From the NCBI GenBank assembly GCA_030611885.1, contig JAUWOY010000009.1, positions 1 to 64,000 of the forward strand: a stretch of DNA of 64,000 bases, read 5' to 3'. The DNA is from Chloroflexota bacterium. GTDB lineage: Bacteria; Chloroflexota; Anaerolineae; VGOG01. Both the position numbers and the translations under genes were made by a program. Below are positions 54,018 through 63,200 of this stretch, piece by piece. The notes beneath the pieces were generated by a model. That model worked only from the letters and a program-made list of their open reading frames with translations. It was not told the origin of the DNA and searched no databases. Position 1 is the first letter of the stretch. The number at the start of each line of letters is the position of its first letter.

Positions 54018-56498
54018 TTACTCACCTGCTGCTCGTGTTGTTGAGCAGCAAGCGGCGAAGATCGCTGGCTTGTAGGTCCAAAACTGCAGCTTGGTCAACG
54101 GGTCGGCCTTGTGGTTCTGGATCACGGCCAGCGGCAGGGTGCTGATAGGGCGCAGGGTGACCGGGGCCGGCCCATCCTGAGCGATGGCCGCGTACTCTTG
54201 GGCCATCAGGTACAGGAATTCGGCGGGGTTGACGGTCTGGCTCCCCACACTCACCTGGGACGGCAGCCGGTCGGTGATGACCATAGAGACGGCAACGGCG
54301 GCGTCCAGCACGTCGTCCGCCGGCACGGTGGCAGGTGTCGCACTGCTGTGGAAAACGACAGTGGGGCCTAGCAGGTCATGGGTATCCACACTGGCTGGCA
54401 GGTTCGCCGTCTGACGGTAATCGGCCAGCGCCCATGCCAATCCCTCAAATGCCTCCGCCAGACTGACGCTCCCCATCTCCTCTGCTCCCTCGCTTACCTC
54501 CACATACTCCGGCAGATAGCCTGTAGCTCCCACCGTCTGGCTCAGGGTTTGAGAAGCCTGGAGCAGCTCCTCCTGGGTCAGGTTGGGAGCCGGCCCGTTC
54601 TCGGCCAGGGCGTAGATGTCGTGCAAGGTGACGGAGCTGAAGCCCAGGTCTTGAGTCAACTCCAGCACTTGCTCGTAGAGGACCCAAATCCTCTCCTGGT
54701 CGGCCGGGGGATACTTGAAGAAATCGTGATCGTGGATGAGGAGGGCAACTATGGGCATTGGATCGGTGAGGCTGGTCAGTTGAGCCTGCACTTGAGCCAG
54801 ATACTCCTCGCCCTGGTCATGGAGAGCGGCGTCCACTAGCGTGGCGGGACCAAGAGCCAGGCTCTCCGACCGGCTGAGCACGCCCATGAACCAGGCGCGT
54901 CGTCCTGAGCCTGTCGAAGGGTCGTTGCGGCTGGCTCCGGTGTTGTCCTCCAGTCCCACGGCCATGCGGGCGCCCATCTCTTTGTCTACAGCCAGGATGG
55001 AGGCCTCGAAGAAGCGGCCGGTGGCGAAAGGGTCCTGGCCGAAGACGTTGCGGAAGGCGGTGATGCCTCCCACGTGTGCTCCGGTGGCGGGATTGACTCC
55101 CTCGACCTCGTAGGTGCGCACGGTGGCCACGTCCTGCTCCCAGTCTTCGCCCAGTACTTGATCCACCAGTTGGGGGTAGGGCGGGCGGTTGGCGCCGTGG
55201 TAGTGCAAGCCGTAGGGTGAATCCAGGAGACGAGTGACCGTCTGGGTGGACCACTCGGCCAGCTTCTCGGCGGCCAGGCCGGTGAAGTAGTAGTCGGCTG
55301 CCATGTCCAGGCCGTCTATCAGGGCCAGGTGGCGGTTCAGCGTCGGCACGAGCTGCTGAGCGGTCGCCTGCCGCACGTTGTCCGGTGAGCCCCGCAGGTA
55401 GTTGGCGTTGTAGGAGGTGACCAGGTAGCCGGCGGGGATAGGTGGTTCGTAGGTAGCTGACGGTGTCGGCGATGGTGTGGTGGTGGGCGTCGGGGTGGGG
55501 GTGACGAAGGATTTGAGGATCAGGGGCAGGTAAACGCGCGGCTGCGGCGTGAGATAGCGCAGGATATTGGGCTCCGAGTTATACTCCGTCTGCCAGATCT
55601 CGATCACTTCTGCCAGGCCCACCCAGTGGATGCTTCCGGCAGCGTCAAGCGCCTGGATCTGCTGCGCGAACTGTGGCGTGAAGCCGGGCATTAACAACCG
55701 CTTCTGTGCCACGAAGAGAGTGCAGGTGTGAATTTTATCCGCCTCCAGCTCGCCGGTTTGCTGCTTTTGGAGCAGCGAATCGCAATCACCCCCGAAGCCG
55801 CCCACGTAGGGCAGCGGCGCGGCGGCGGCGTGCTCCAAAAAGTGTTCGTTGTCCTTTGGCTTCCAAACACCGGATGCCCAGAGGGCTTCCTCGTCCCGAT
55901 GCAAAAGGGTGGCGCCGCCCCACAGGGTCTCGGCCTGCCAGGTGTAGGTGGGGGATAAGGTGGCCGTGATGGGCTGCCATAGGTATTCCAGCTTGGAGTC
56001 CTCGGGCGGGTCAGCCAGAAAGCCGCCCGCTGTGTGGGAGGGGGCAACGCCCAGCGCCTCGATCAAGTAAGCGACGTCGGCGTAGTTGTACTGGGTCTCG
56101 TGGGCATGGGGGTCTACCTCAAAGCCCAGGTCTTTGATGTAGCGCACGATGTTCTCCCCATTGGTCTCGGGCGTGCCGGTATCATACAGTCCCGCCGCCA
56201 TCAAGAAGTTCCAATCCGATTGGTAATTGAACATCACGCCGTGGTCGTGGAGCATGTTCACGAACTGGACAAGGGCATCGCGGTGCTGCCAGAAAGCCGG
56301 TTCGTCGTTGACAAAGTCGGGGTACAGTCCCCTGAGCGGCTCCTCGTTATGCATGACGACGCTGATGAGGATGGGTGGCTGGGCCTGGGGTGCTCCAGGG
56401 GCAAGCGCGCTTATTTGACCGGGCCAGAGAACGCTCTCCATCAGGACCAGCATCAGGATGAAGACTATCCAGGGGGTGTATCGTTTTGCTATTTGCAT
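54018..56498 (-). CDS. Large secreted protein, polysaccharide-deacetylase-like N-terminus
   Basis: GGAGGAG twelve bases upstream fixes the start; it overlaps the preceding gene by 10 bp. After a signal peptide, residues 50-330 resemble NodB-type deacetylases (VVMHNEEPLRGLYPDF, FEVDPHAHETQYNYADV), then a Thr/Pro linker and a second ~470-residue region with repeated strands (SASTILAVDKEMGARMAVG and similar) that I cannot name. A PSTGSG segment from a TGAGCCTGTCGAAGG repeat is embedded. It and its upstream partner look like a surface glycan-processing pair. Confidence 0.72.
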   Translation of the reverse strand: MQIAKRYTPWIVFILMLVLMESVLWPGQISALAPGAPQAQPPILISVVMHNEEPLRGLYPDFVNDEPAFWQHRDALVQFVNMLHDHGVMFNYQSDWNFLMAAGLYDTGTPETNGENIVRYIKDLGFEVDPHAHETQYNYADVAYLIEALGVAPSHTAGGFLADPPEDSKLEYLWQPITATLSPTYTWQAETLWGGATLLHRDEEALWASGVWKPKDNEHFLEHAAAAPLPYVGGFGGDCDSLLQKQQTGELEADKIHTCTLFVAQKRLLMPGFTPQFAQQIQALDAAGSIHWVGLAEVIEIWQTEYNSEPNILRYLTPQPRVYLPLILKSFVTPTPTPTTTPSPTPSATYEPPIPAGYLVTSYNANYLRGSPDNVRQATAQQLVPTLNRHLALIDGLDMAADYYFTGLAAEKLAEWSTQTVTRLLDSPYGLHYHGANRPPYPQLVDQVLGEDWEQDVATVRTYEVEGVNPATGAHVGGITAFRNVFGQDPFATGRFFEASILAVDKEMGARMAVGLEDNTGASRNDPSTGSGRRAWFMGVLSRSESLALGPATLVDAALHDQGEEYLAQVQAQLTSLTDPMPIVALLIHDHDFFKYPPADQERIWVLYEQVLELTQDLGFSSVTLHDIYALAENGPAPNLTQEELLQASQTLSQTVGATGYLPEYVEVSEGAEEMGSVSLAEAFEGLAWALADYRQTANLPASVDTHDLLGPTVVFHSSATPATVPADDVLDAAVAVSMVITDRLPSQVSVGSQTVNPAEFLYLMAQEYAAIAQDGPAPVTLRPISTLPLAVIQNHKADPLTKLQFWTYKPAIFAACCSTTRAAGE
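54901..54920. repeat. CCTGAGCCTGTCGAAGG repeat within the secreted gene
   Basis: This short sequence is a widespread bacterial repeat end, here read in frame as DPSTGSG on the minus strand. Confidence 0.7.
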
Positions 56499-59400
56499 GA
56501 CGACTCCTCCCAGGCGACAAAAGCGTCGGCGATGTTGGACATGGTGGCCCACTGGATGCGCCCGTCCGCCACCAGCGGGTCCACCACCGCCGTCAGCCAC
56601 TCATCCCACACCTGCAGCTTCTCCTCGTCGCTGCCCGGCCCGAAGAAGTCGCCGGGGTGCAGGGTGCCGTAGAAGGCGTTGACCTGGCCCTCGGTCACGG
56701 CGTCCAGTGAGTTGCGCAAGGCCACGGTCACGTAATCGAAGGCTTCGTGGCAGTAGGGGCGGGGGAAGGCTTCCAGCTTGTCGCAGTGGGCAGGGAACAC
56801 GCCCGACGGGATGTAGATGACCGCCCTGTTCGGGTCGTGGGTGGTGCGCTCCTCCATGCTGGTCGCGCCGGCGGGCCGCCAGGGGGTGAGGATGGTGAAG
56901 CGCTCGTCCGACTGCTGGGTGAAGCGGTTCTTGTAGTTGATGTTGACCTCCAGCCCCACCGCCTCCGCCGCCTCGTACAGGTGGTCGTAGATATTGCCGC
57001 CGCTCCAGGTGCGCACCTCCGTGCCGCTCAGCTCCTCGATGAGGTCAATCTCCTCCCCCAGAGTTGTCACCCACACCTCGACCGGCTGGTCGTCGGCGTT
57101 GGGGATGTGGGCATCCTCGTGGAAGTGCAGGGCGATCTCGTGCCCCTGTGCGGCCAGGTCGGCGAAGATGGCGTCGTCCAACTGCTGGGCCTTGTCGTCG
57201 AAGGGGGTCTGAGTTTGAATGGTCAGCACCCCGCCGTGCTCGGCCACGATCTCGGCCAGGCGGCGCAGCCGTTCGCGATCCCGCTGGTACACGAAATCGT
57301 CCATGTACTCGGCCATCGGCTCGACGTGCACCCCCATCCCAAAGTAGAGGGGCGTGGTCGTCGAGCCGACGTGGGGTGGGATGGTTTCCTCGAACCAGGG
57401 CTGATGGGACGGGAAATCCTCCTTGTGCCAGCACTCGTCATCGGTGCCCTCGTAGTACAGGCTGTTGTCCACCAGGGTGATGACTTCCCCCCCACAGTTG
57501 GGGGGGACCGAGGGGGGGCTCAGAATCAGGGGCAGGTAGACGCGGTGCGCCGCGCCGCTGCGATCCAGCTCGATGTGATAGCTGGTCAAGCTCTCGCCAG
57601 TGGTGGGATCGCTCTCCGTCTCCAGCCCGGCGCTGGTCACCCAATCGGGATGGTTCGTCCAATGGGTCTCGTCAATGCGCTCCAGGTAGTCGGTCTCGAT
57701 GGCCAGGGTAAAGCTGACCTCGAACTGAGTCTGCTCCCTGGCGTTGGTCAGGTCCACCTCGAAGCCGCGAGTGCTCAGCTTGTAGTAGGGTTCAGTCAAG
57801 ACCCTAAGGGTTTCCAAAACCCTTAGGGTCTTACCCAACCCTGGCAGCTCGCCGGTCGCCGCGAAGTAATCCAGACCGGCCTGGGCCTGAGCCAGCCCGT
57901 CGGCGGTAGCGGGATACTGCCGGCTACTGCCGTAGTCCTCCGTCCAGATGCAGGGGTTATCGGTCCACCAGTCCATGTGGATGGGAGCGTCAGCATCAAT
58001 GGCCCAGAAGCCCAGATTATACTCCTCTGTCGAGGGGAAGTTGGCCCACAGGTCGCCGCTGTCCACGTATTTTGCGCGGCCCACCGAGGTGTCCAAGTTG
58101 GCCCAGAAGCCAGAGCCGTCAGGAAGCTGTACCCACCACTGGGTGACCGGGTGGGCCATGAGGGGCGCGGGCCGGGCCGGGATGCCCACCGCGCGCAGCA
58201 GAGCTGTGGCCAGGCGGGCGTGCTCAATGCAGATGCCTCGCCCCTCCCCCAGCAGCTCGCTGGCGGTGTACAGCCAGTCGGCGAAGGAGTGGCCCCAAGC
58301 CCCGTTCGTGGTCTGCCAGTTGCCGCAGGTCACGTCGCCGGGGTAGTTTCGCGTCAGGTCGTAGGCGATGTTCTGCACCATCCAGGCGTACACGGCGTGA
58401 GCTACGGTGGTCTGCTCCGTTTGCTGTTCGGGCGTCAGGCCGGCCATGATGAATTGGGCCACAGCCGCGATGGCAGGGTCGTCGGATTCGATGTACTGGC
58501 CTGGCTCCAGGTAGGGGAGCACCTCGGCCGGGTAGAGGGTGGGGCTGAGCACCGCGGTGGGGGGCGGGATCAACAGCTTGCCGCTGGGGTCGCGGTACAC
58601 AATATAGCCTATCATGGCGTGGAGCGTCTCCGTCACCTGGGTTCCCGCCTCCAGGGTGAAGTCCACGGTGGTGGTCGTCCCCTCGGTCACGTCAATGTTG
58701 CCTGCCTGGGCATCCAGGTAGCCGGACTTGGAGACAGTCACGACGTAGCGCGGGGCGGCGGCTGGCACATCGCTGATGGCGTACTGGCCGTCGGCGTCGG
58801 TGGTGTCGGAGAGGTCAGTGCCGAAGACGGTCACGTCCACTCCGCTGATCGGCTGCTCTCCCGCGTCCTGCACCATGCCGGCGATGGCGCCAGTGGGGGC
58901 CGGCGGGTACTGCCAGACGATGGCGCCGGCAAAGTCAACCTCGACGACCCCGCCGCTGGGCGAGCCCGAAATGAGCGTGTTGCCGTTGGACAGGCGGTCG
59001 GCGTCGTAGGGGAGCTCGAGATCGTCGTACTCCCAGACCACCTGGCCGGCGGGCGTCACCTCAATGATACGGTCGTGGCGGGAGTCGGTGATCAGGGTGT
59101 TGCCGTTGGACAGCCTGTCGGCGTCGCGGGGCCAGTCGAGAAAAGGACCAAGTCCAGCGCCGGCCGAGTAGGAGCAAAGCGACGTATCGAGGCCAAGCGG
59201 GTCATCCACAGAGCCGCTCGCTTGATTTCGATACGCTGGTCTCGATACGCTTTGTGCTACTCGACCCAAGTCGCTACTCAATCGGCGCTCGCTCTCCCAA
59301 CACTCGGATGTGCCCGGCTGGAGGCGCGAGCGAGCAGGGGGAGGCGGAGGGTACTGCCAGACGATGCTGCCGTCGGGGGCGACCTCAATGATGCGGTCGT

Positions 59401-59713
59401 TGAGCGAGTCGGCGATGATGGTATTGCCGCTGGAGAGTCGGTCGGCGTTGTGGGGGCCGCCGAGGTGGCTGTCGTCGTTGCCCGGCACGCCGGTCTCGCC
59501 GAACTGCCAGACGACGCTGCCGTCGCGGGCGATCTCGATGACGCGGTGGTTGTCGTGGTCGGTAATCAGCAAGTTATCGTCGGCCAGCCAGTTGGCGTCG
59601 TTGGGATAGTCCAGCACCGAGCCATCGCTAAGGGTGACGTCGTCGCTATCCCAGACGATGGTCCCCGCAGCGTCAATCTCAATGACGCGGTCGTGGCCGG
59701 TGTCAGAGATGAG
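56489..59713 (-). CDS. C-terminal part of a split secreted gene: beta-propeller, transglutaminase-like and deacetylase-like domains
   Basis: The frame is open from the heptamer array downstream. It contains propeller blades of the form NADRLSNGNTLITDSRHDRI, a carboxypeptidase-regulatory-like domain, a transglutaminase-like region with Cys-His-Asp pattern (GRGICIEHARLATALLRAVG) and a C-terminal deacetylase-like part (IALHFHEDAHIPNADD). Upstream of a GTG the same frame continues the propeller (LISDTGHDRVIEIDAAGTIV), so no real start exists here. The N-terminal half is in another frame. Three repeats are inserted in frame: family C, family B and a CCCCCC/GGGGGG element. If unexpressed, this is a pseudogene; see the phase-variation finding. 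Confidence 0.8.
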   Translation of the reverse strand, partial: LISDTGHDRVIEIDAAGTIVWDSDDVTLSDGSVLDYPNDANWLADDNLLITDHDNHRVIEIARDGSVVWQFGETGVPGNDDSHLGGPHNADRLSSGNTIIADSLNDRIIEVAPDGSIVWQYPPPPPARSRLQPGTSECWESERRLSSDLGRVAQSVSRPAYRNQASGSVDDPLGLDTSLCSYSAGAGLGPFLDWPRDADRLSNGNTLITDSRHDRIIEVTPAGQVVWEYDDLELPYDADRLSNGNTLISGSPSGGVVEVDFAGAIVWQYPPAPTGAIAGMVQDAGEQPISGVDVTVFGTDLSDTTDADGQYAISDVPAAAPRYVVTVSKSGYLDAQAGNIDVTEGTTTTVDFTLEAGTQVTETLHAMIGYIVYRDPSGKLLIPPPTAVLSPTLYPAEVLPYLEPGQYIESDDPAIAAVAQFIMAGLTPEQQTEQTTVAHAVYAWMVQNIAYDLTRNYPGDVTCGNWQTTNGAWGHSFADWLYTASELLGEGRGICIEHARLATALLRAVGIPARPAPLMAHPVTQWWVQLPDGSGFWANLDTSVGRAKYVDSGDLWANFPSTEEYNLGFWAIDADAPIHMDWWTDNPCIWTEDYGSSRQYPATADGLAQAQAGLDYFAATGELPGLGKTLRVLETLRVLTEPYYKLSTRGFEVDLTNAREQTQFEVSFTLAIETDYLERIDETHWTNHPDWVTSAGLETESDPTTGESLTSYHIELDRSGAAHRVYLPLILSPPSVPPNCGGEVITLVDNSLYYEGTDDECWHKEDFPSHQPWFEETIPPHVGSTTTPLYFGMGVHVEPMAEYMDDFVYQRDRERLRRLAEIVAEHGGVLTIQTQTPFDDKAQQLDDAIFADLAAQGHEIALHFHEDAHIPNADDQPVEVWVTTLGEEIDLIEELSGTEVRTWSGGNIYDHLYEAAEAVGLEVNINYKNRFTQQSDERFTILTPWRPAGATSMEERTTHDPNRAVIYIPSGVFPAHCDKLEAFPRPYCHEAFDYVTVALRNSLDAVTEGQVNAFYGTLHPGDFFGPGSDEEKLQVWDEWLTAVVDPLVADGRIQWATMSNIADAFVAWEESSCK
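57487..57520. repeat. CCCCCC/GGGGGG repeat (family E) inside the split gene
   Basis: CCCCCCACAGTTGGGGGG followed by another G-run is read in frame as PPSVPPNCGGE, like the copy in maf. Confidence 0.75.
57798..57832. repeat. Palindrome AAGACCCTAAGGGTTT (family B) inside the split gene
   Basis: AAGACCCTAAGGGTTT and AAACCCTTAGGGTCTT are separated by a short CC spacer. It is read in frame as GLGKTLRVLETLRVLT. Confidence 0.9.
59155..59293. repeat. Long hairpin repeat (family C), copy 4, inside the split gene
   Basis: All features of copies 2 and 3 are present (CGCCGGCCGAGTAG, CGACGTATCGAGGCCAAGCG, GCTACTCAATCGGCG) and the whole ~140 bp is open in the gene's frame, adding about 46 residues between propeller blades. 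Confidence 0.88.
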
Positions 59714-60108
59714 GGTTGGAGGTTGGAGGTTGGAAGTTGGAGGTTGGAAGTTGGAAGATGGAAGTTGGAAGACGGAGTCCTCAACTTGAGGGCGCCTGGC
59801 AGCCGGTCGGCGTTGTGGGCCCAGCTCAGGCCCTGATCAAAGAGCCAGACAACGTTGCCCGCTTCGTCTACTTCGATGATCTTACTGCCGCTCCCCGGCT
59901 GTGCGCCTCCCCTGGCAGCAAGGCCGCCAGCTTGGCCGCCGTCGGTGATCAGGGTGTGGCCGTCCGGCAGACGGTCCACGTCGTGGGGGAGATGCAAGGT
60001 CGCCGGGGGCGGGACGTCGGCTCCGGCTTGGCCTAATGCGGGCGATGTCCAGGTCAGCAGGCAGAGGGCTACAATAGCTAGTACAGCGAGTTTCTTCGGG
60101 GTGAACAT
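59566..60108 (-). CDS. N-terminal part of the split beta-propeller gene
   Basis: A signal peptide (FTPKKLAVLAIVALCLLTWT) follows an ATG with AAAGGAG upstream. Two propeller blades (LHLPHDVDRLPDGHTLITDG, NVVWLFDQGLSWAHNADRLP) match those of the downstream part. The frame then enters the heptamer array (LPTSNLQLPTSNL), leaves in the wrong phase and ends after about 50 unrelated residues. A TATAAT lies 30 bp before the start. Confidence 0.78.
   Translation of the reverse strand: MFTPKKLAVLAIVALCLLTWTSPALGQAGADVPPPATLHLPHDVDRLPDGHTLITDGGQAGGLAARGGAQPGSGSKIIEVDEAGNVVWLFDQGLSWAHNADRLPGALKLRTPSSNFHLPTSNLQLPTSNLQPSSLTPATTASLRLTLRGPSSGIATTSPLAMARCWTIPTTPTGWPTITC
59714..59776. repeat. Nine-unit heptamer tandem array (GGTTGGA/AGTTGGA)
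   Basis: Nine direct 7-bp copies: GGTTGGA x3, AGTTGGA, GGTTGGA, AGTTGGA, AGATGGA, AGTTGGA, AGACGGA. Read on the coding (minus) strand no frame contains a stop codon. A small CTCAAGTTGAG palindrome flanks it. Confidence 0.95.
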
Positions 60109-60207
60109 AGGACTTTCTCCTTTCACTTTTGCCTTTATTATAGCACAGGGATGTTAGGAATTGTTGAGGCTAATGTAAACGGTTTGTAAAAAGTCGCGCC
60201 CCAGCCA

Positions 60208-60238
60208 GACCCGACAGGTTTCCGAAACCTGTCAGGTC
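60208..60238. repeat. Palindrome GACCCGACAGGTTTCC (family B2) after the PTPS-related gene
   Basis: GACCCGACAGGTTT and AAACCTGTCAGGTC flank CCG. It immediately follows the stop codon and may act as a transcript end. Confidence 0.85.
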
Positions 60239-63200
60239 TTATGGTTCGATCCTCACCTTCCCCAGCAAAATGCGATCCCCCACGGCTTGCTCCTCCTCGT
60301 TGAGCACCCTCAAGCGCAGGCCTGTGCCCTCTTCGTACATCCCGACTTCCAAAATGTAGTCACCGCCAGGAGCGTCGGGGTCTATCGTTAGCTCGTACTC
60401 ATCTACGATGACCTCACCTTTCACCCAGCCCGTCGTGGGCCGCGTGCCGCCCACTGGCACGCTGTCTTTCTGCGCCCAGATGCGGTCTTCGTCGTCCAAC
60501 AGATGGGTGAAAACCTTGTACCAGCCGGCTATCTCCTGTCTAGCCTGCCAGTACAAAGTCAGGCGCAGGGTGTCGCCAGGCCTGACGGACGCGGTCCCCA
60601 GGTCATAGCCCAGGAAGGTCGCCTCATCGCCCAGGTTGATTTCCCTCTGGTTTTCGATTGCGGGGAGGGTCATCCTGCGTTCCGGCGACTCGATCTCCAG
60701 ATCGCTCAAGTCAATTGCTGCGGCAAGCGACATTCCCTCTTGGTCCACAACCGCCAACTGGAGCCAATGGCGGACGGCTGAAGCCTCCGCCGGAACGGGA
60801 AGGTAGTGCTGGCTGCGAACCACCTCCCCAGCCTGCCACCGGGTTGTGGGGTAAGAATCAGTAGCAATCGGAAAAATCTTCTTCGACGCAATCCCTCCTC
60901 CCTCGTCCGCCAATTGCAGAAGGACGGCGTAGGGCTGATTCATCTCCTTCAGGCTTCGCCAGAAAAGGGTCAGGTGCACACCCTCGCCCGCCTGGATGAC
61001 AGAGCGATCAATATCGTAGCCCAGCAGCTCCAGTTCTTCCCCAAACTTGGCAGCCGTGGAGTGTTTTATGTCCACCTCTTTGATGGAGGGCAGCTTACTC
61101 GGCTGCACCACCGTCAACTTACCTACGGCCAATGAGGCGCCCACCGCGATCCCCCGTTCGTCCAGAACATCCAGTTCTTCCAGAGTGTCTTTAGAGAAGG
61201 CTCCAACTACCAGATCGTATTCGCCGGGGGGCGTGCCAGGCAGCACCAACATCTGATAGGAGTCCAAGGCGTATTCGTCCAGGGGCCAGGTGGTCGTGGC
61301 AGGATAGTCCCGATACCCCCCAGGTCGCCGGCTATCTTTCGGGCTCCAGAGGTTTGACTCGGCATCTTGGAGGCGGGCATACGCGCTGTACTCGGCAGTT
61401 AGCTTCCGCTGCGCTTTCCAGTAGATGTCCAGGCGAAGGGTCTCCCCGGCCTCAACCGTAGCGGGATGGAGGTCGTAGCCCAGGAGCGTCATCTCCCCAC
61501 CGAAGTTGACCTCCAGCGGCATCTGCACCTCCTCCACCCGAGCCCCATCGAAGCCCTCCCGCCTGAACCAGTTATCGTGGCGGTCAATGTAGATCACTTT
61601 TGCCAGGAGGAGTGCTACAGCCAAGGCACCCTGGAGAATCCACAACGTATTTCGTATTGCGCACTTCGTATCTCGCCCCTCCCCCGACGATCTTCCAATA
61701 TCCAATCTCAAATATCCGATCCCCAACACCAGGATGACCAGAGCGCTGAAGACCGAAAGTGCTTTAGCAGCGAGACGCAAGGGCGTGTCCTGAAAACGCA
61801 CCTGAAGGTTGCTCTCCCCTGCAGGAACCTCGAAGCTGATCAGCCCATAGGGCTCGGTGGGAACGATGGGTACCTGCTTTCCATCCACGTAGACCCGCCA
61901 GCCGGGGAAATAGAAAGCGTTAAAGACCGCTCGGAAAGACCGAGGGCTTTCTATTAAAATATCGGCTGAGGTCAGGCCGTACTCCGCTGATGTGAGCAGT
62001 GCTCCCTCGGGCAAGGAAGATGGTTCCAGTCGCTCGATGGGAGCTCCGGCGCGATACATGGCTTCCAGGCCAGATTCCGAGGGCGCTTCCTTCACCCAGA
62101 TGGGCAGGTACTCGCCGGCGGAGGTAGCTCCGATGACGCCCAGGCCGCGTTCCAACTGGGCCAGGTTGGCTATGGATAGGCCCTCGGTGGCATAGCAGTA
62201 GCGCGGATAGAGCCAGGGCAGGCTGAAGGCAACGATAAGGGCTTCAACTGCCAGCACAATACCTGCGATGGGCAAAGGTTTCCTACTCCCCAATTTTCGA
62301 TTTCCGATTTCCGATTTTCGATTCAAAAAATCGGCAATCGAAAATCTGCAATCGGAAATCCTCTGGATGGCTGCCCCGGCTAGTACAGCGGCGGCCAGGC
62401 TGGCTATCCCCAAGAAACGAAAGGGGAACTGAACGTATTCGAGCAGGGGCAGGTGATCCCAGACCGCCACTGACTGCGGCAGGACCATGAACATCAAACT
62501 TATCAGAACGAAGGAGAAGAATAAGACATTGAGACGCTTCTCCCTATCCTTGAAGCTCCACCAGCCAGCCATAGCCAACAGTGCCAGGGCCAACTGCGCC
62601 AGCCCCAGGCTGCGGGGCGGAGCGGGATTCATGAGGGAGGTGTGGACAGAGCTTGGCGGAGAGAGGAGTTCGCCCAGGGAGAGGAAATTATAGTGATAGT
62701 TCATGCCAGCCGGAGTGAACGCCAGATGGATCTTAACCCACTGCTTCTCGAAGAAAGCTGGCAGCCAGAAGAAAGCGCTGACACCCAGGGCAAGCAACAG
62801 CGCCGCGCCGATGAGCACCAGCGATCTCGGTATTCTCAGGTTGGGCGAAGGTCTCAGGTTGGGCGGGGGTCTCAGGTTGGGCGAAGGTCTCCCGACCGAG
62901 CCCCCTACGCCTCGGTCGCGGGAAACCTCCACGACCTTCGGCGAACGAATATTCAGCAGCCATAAACCGCCAACGTAAAGGAGGAGAAAGGGGGTGAAGA
63001 CCAGGCCGATGACGTTGTGGGTGAGGATTAGGGCGGCGTAGGACAGGGCACTCAAGACCAGGTAGCGGATTTTGCCCCTGAGGAGGAGACGGCGAAAGGC
63101 CCAGAGTATCAGGGGCAGCAGCGGCAGGGCCAGGGCCTCACCGAGGTTGCCCCGGTTGAGAGCGTTGTACAGTTGATAAGGAGCGTATATGTAGGCCACA

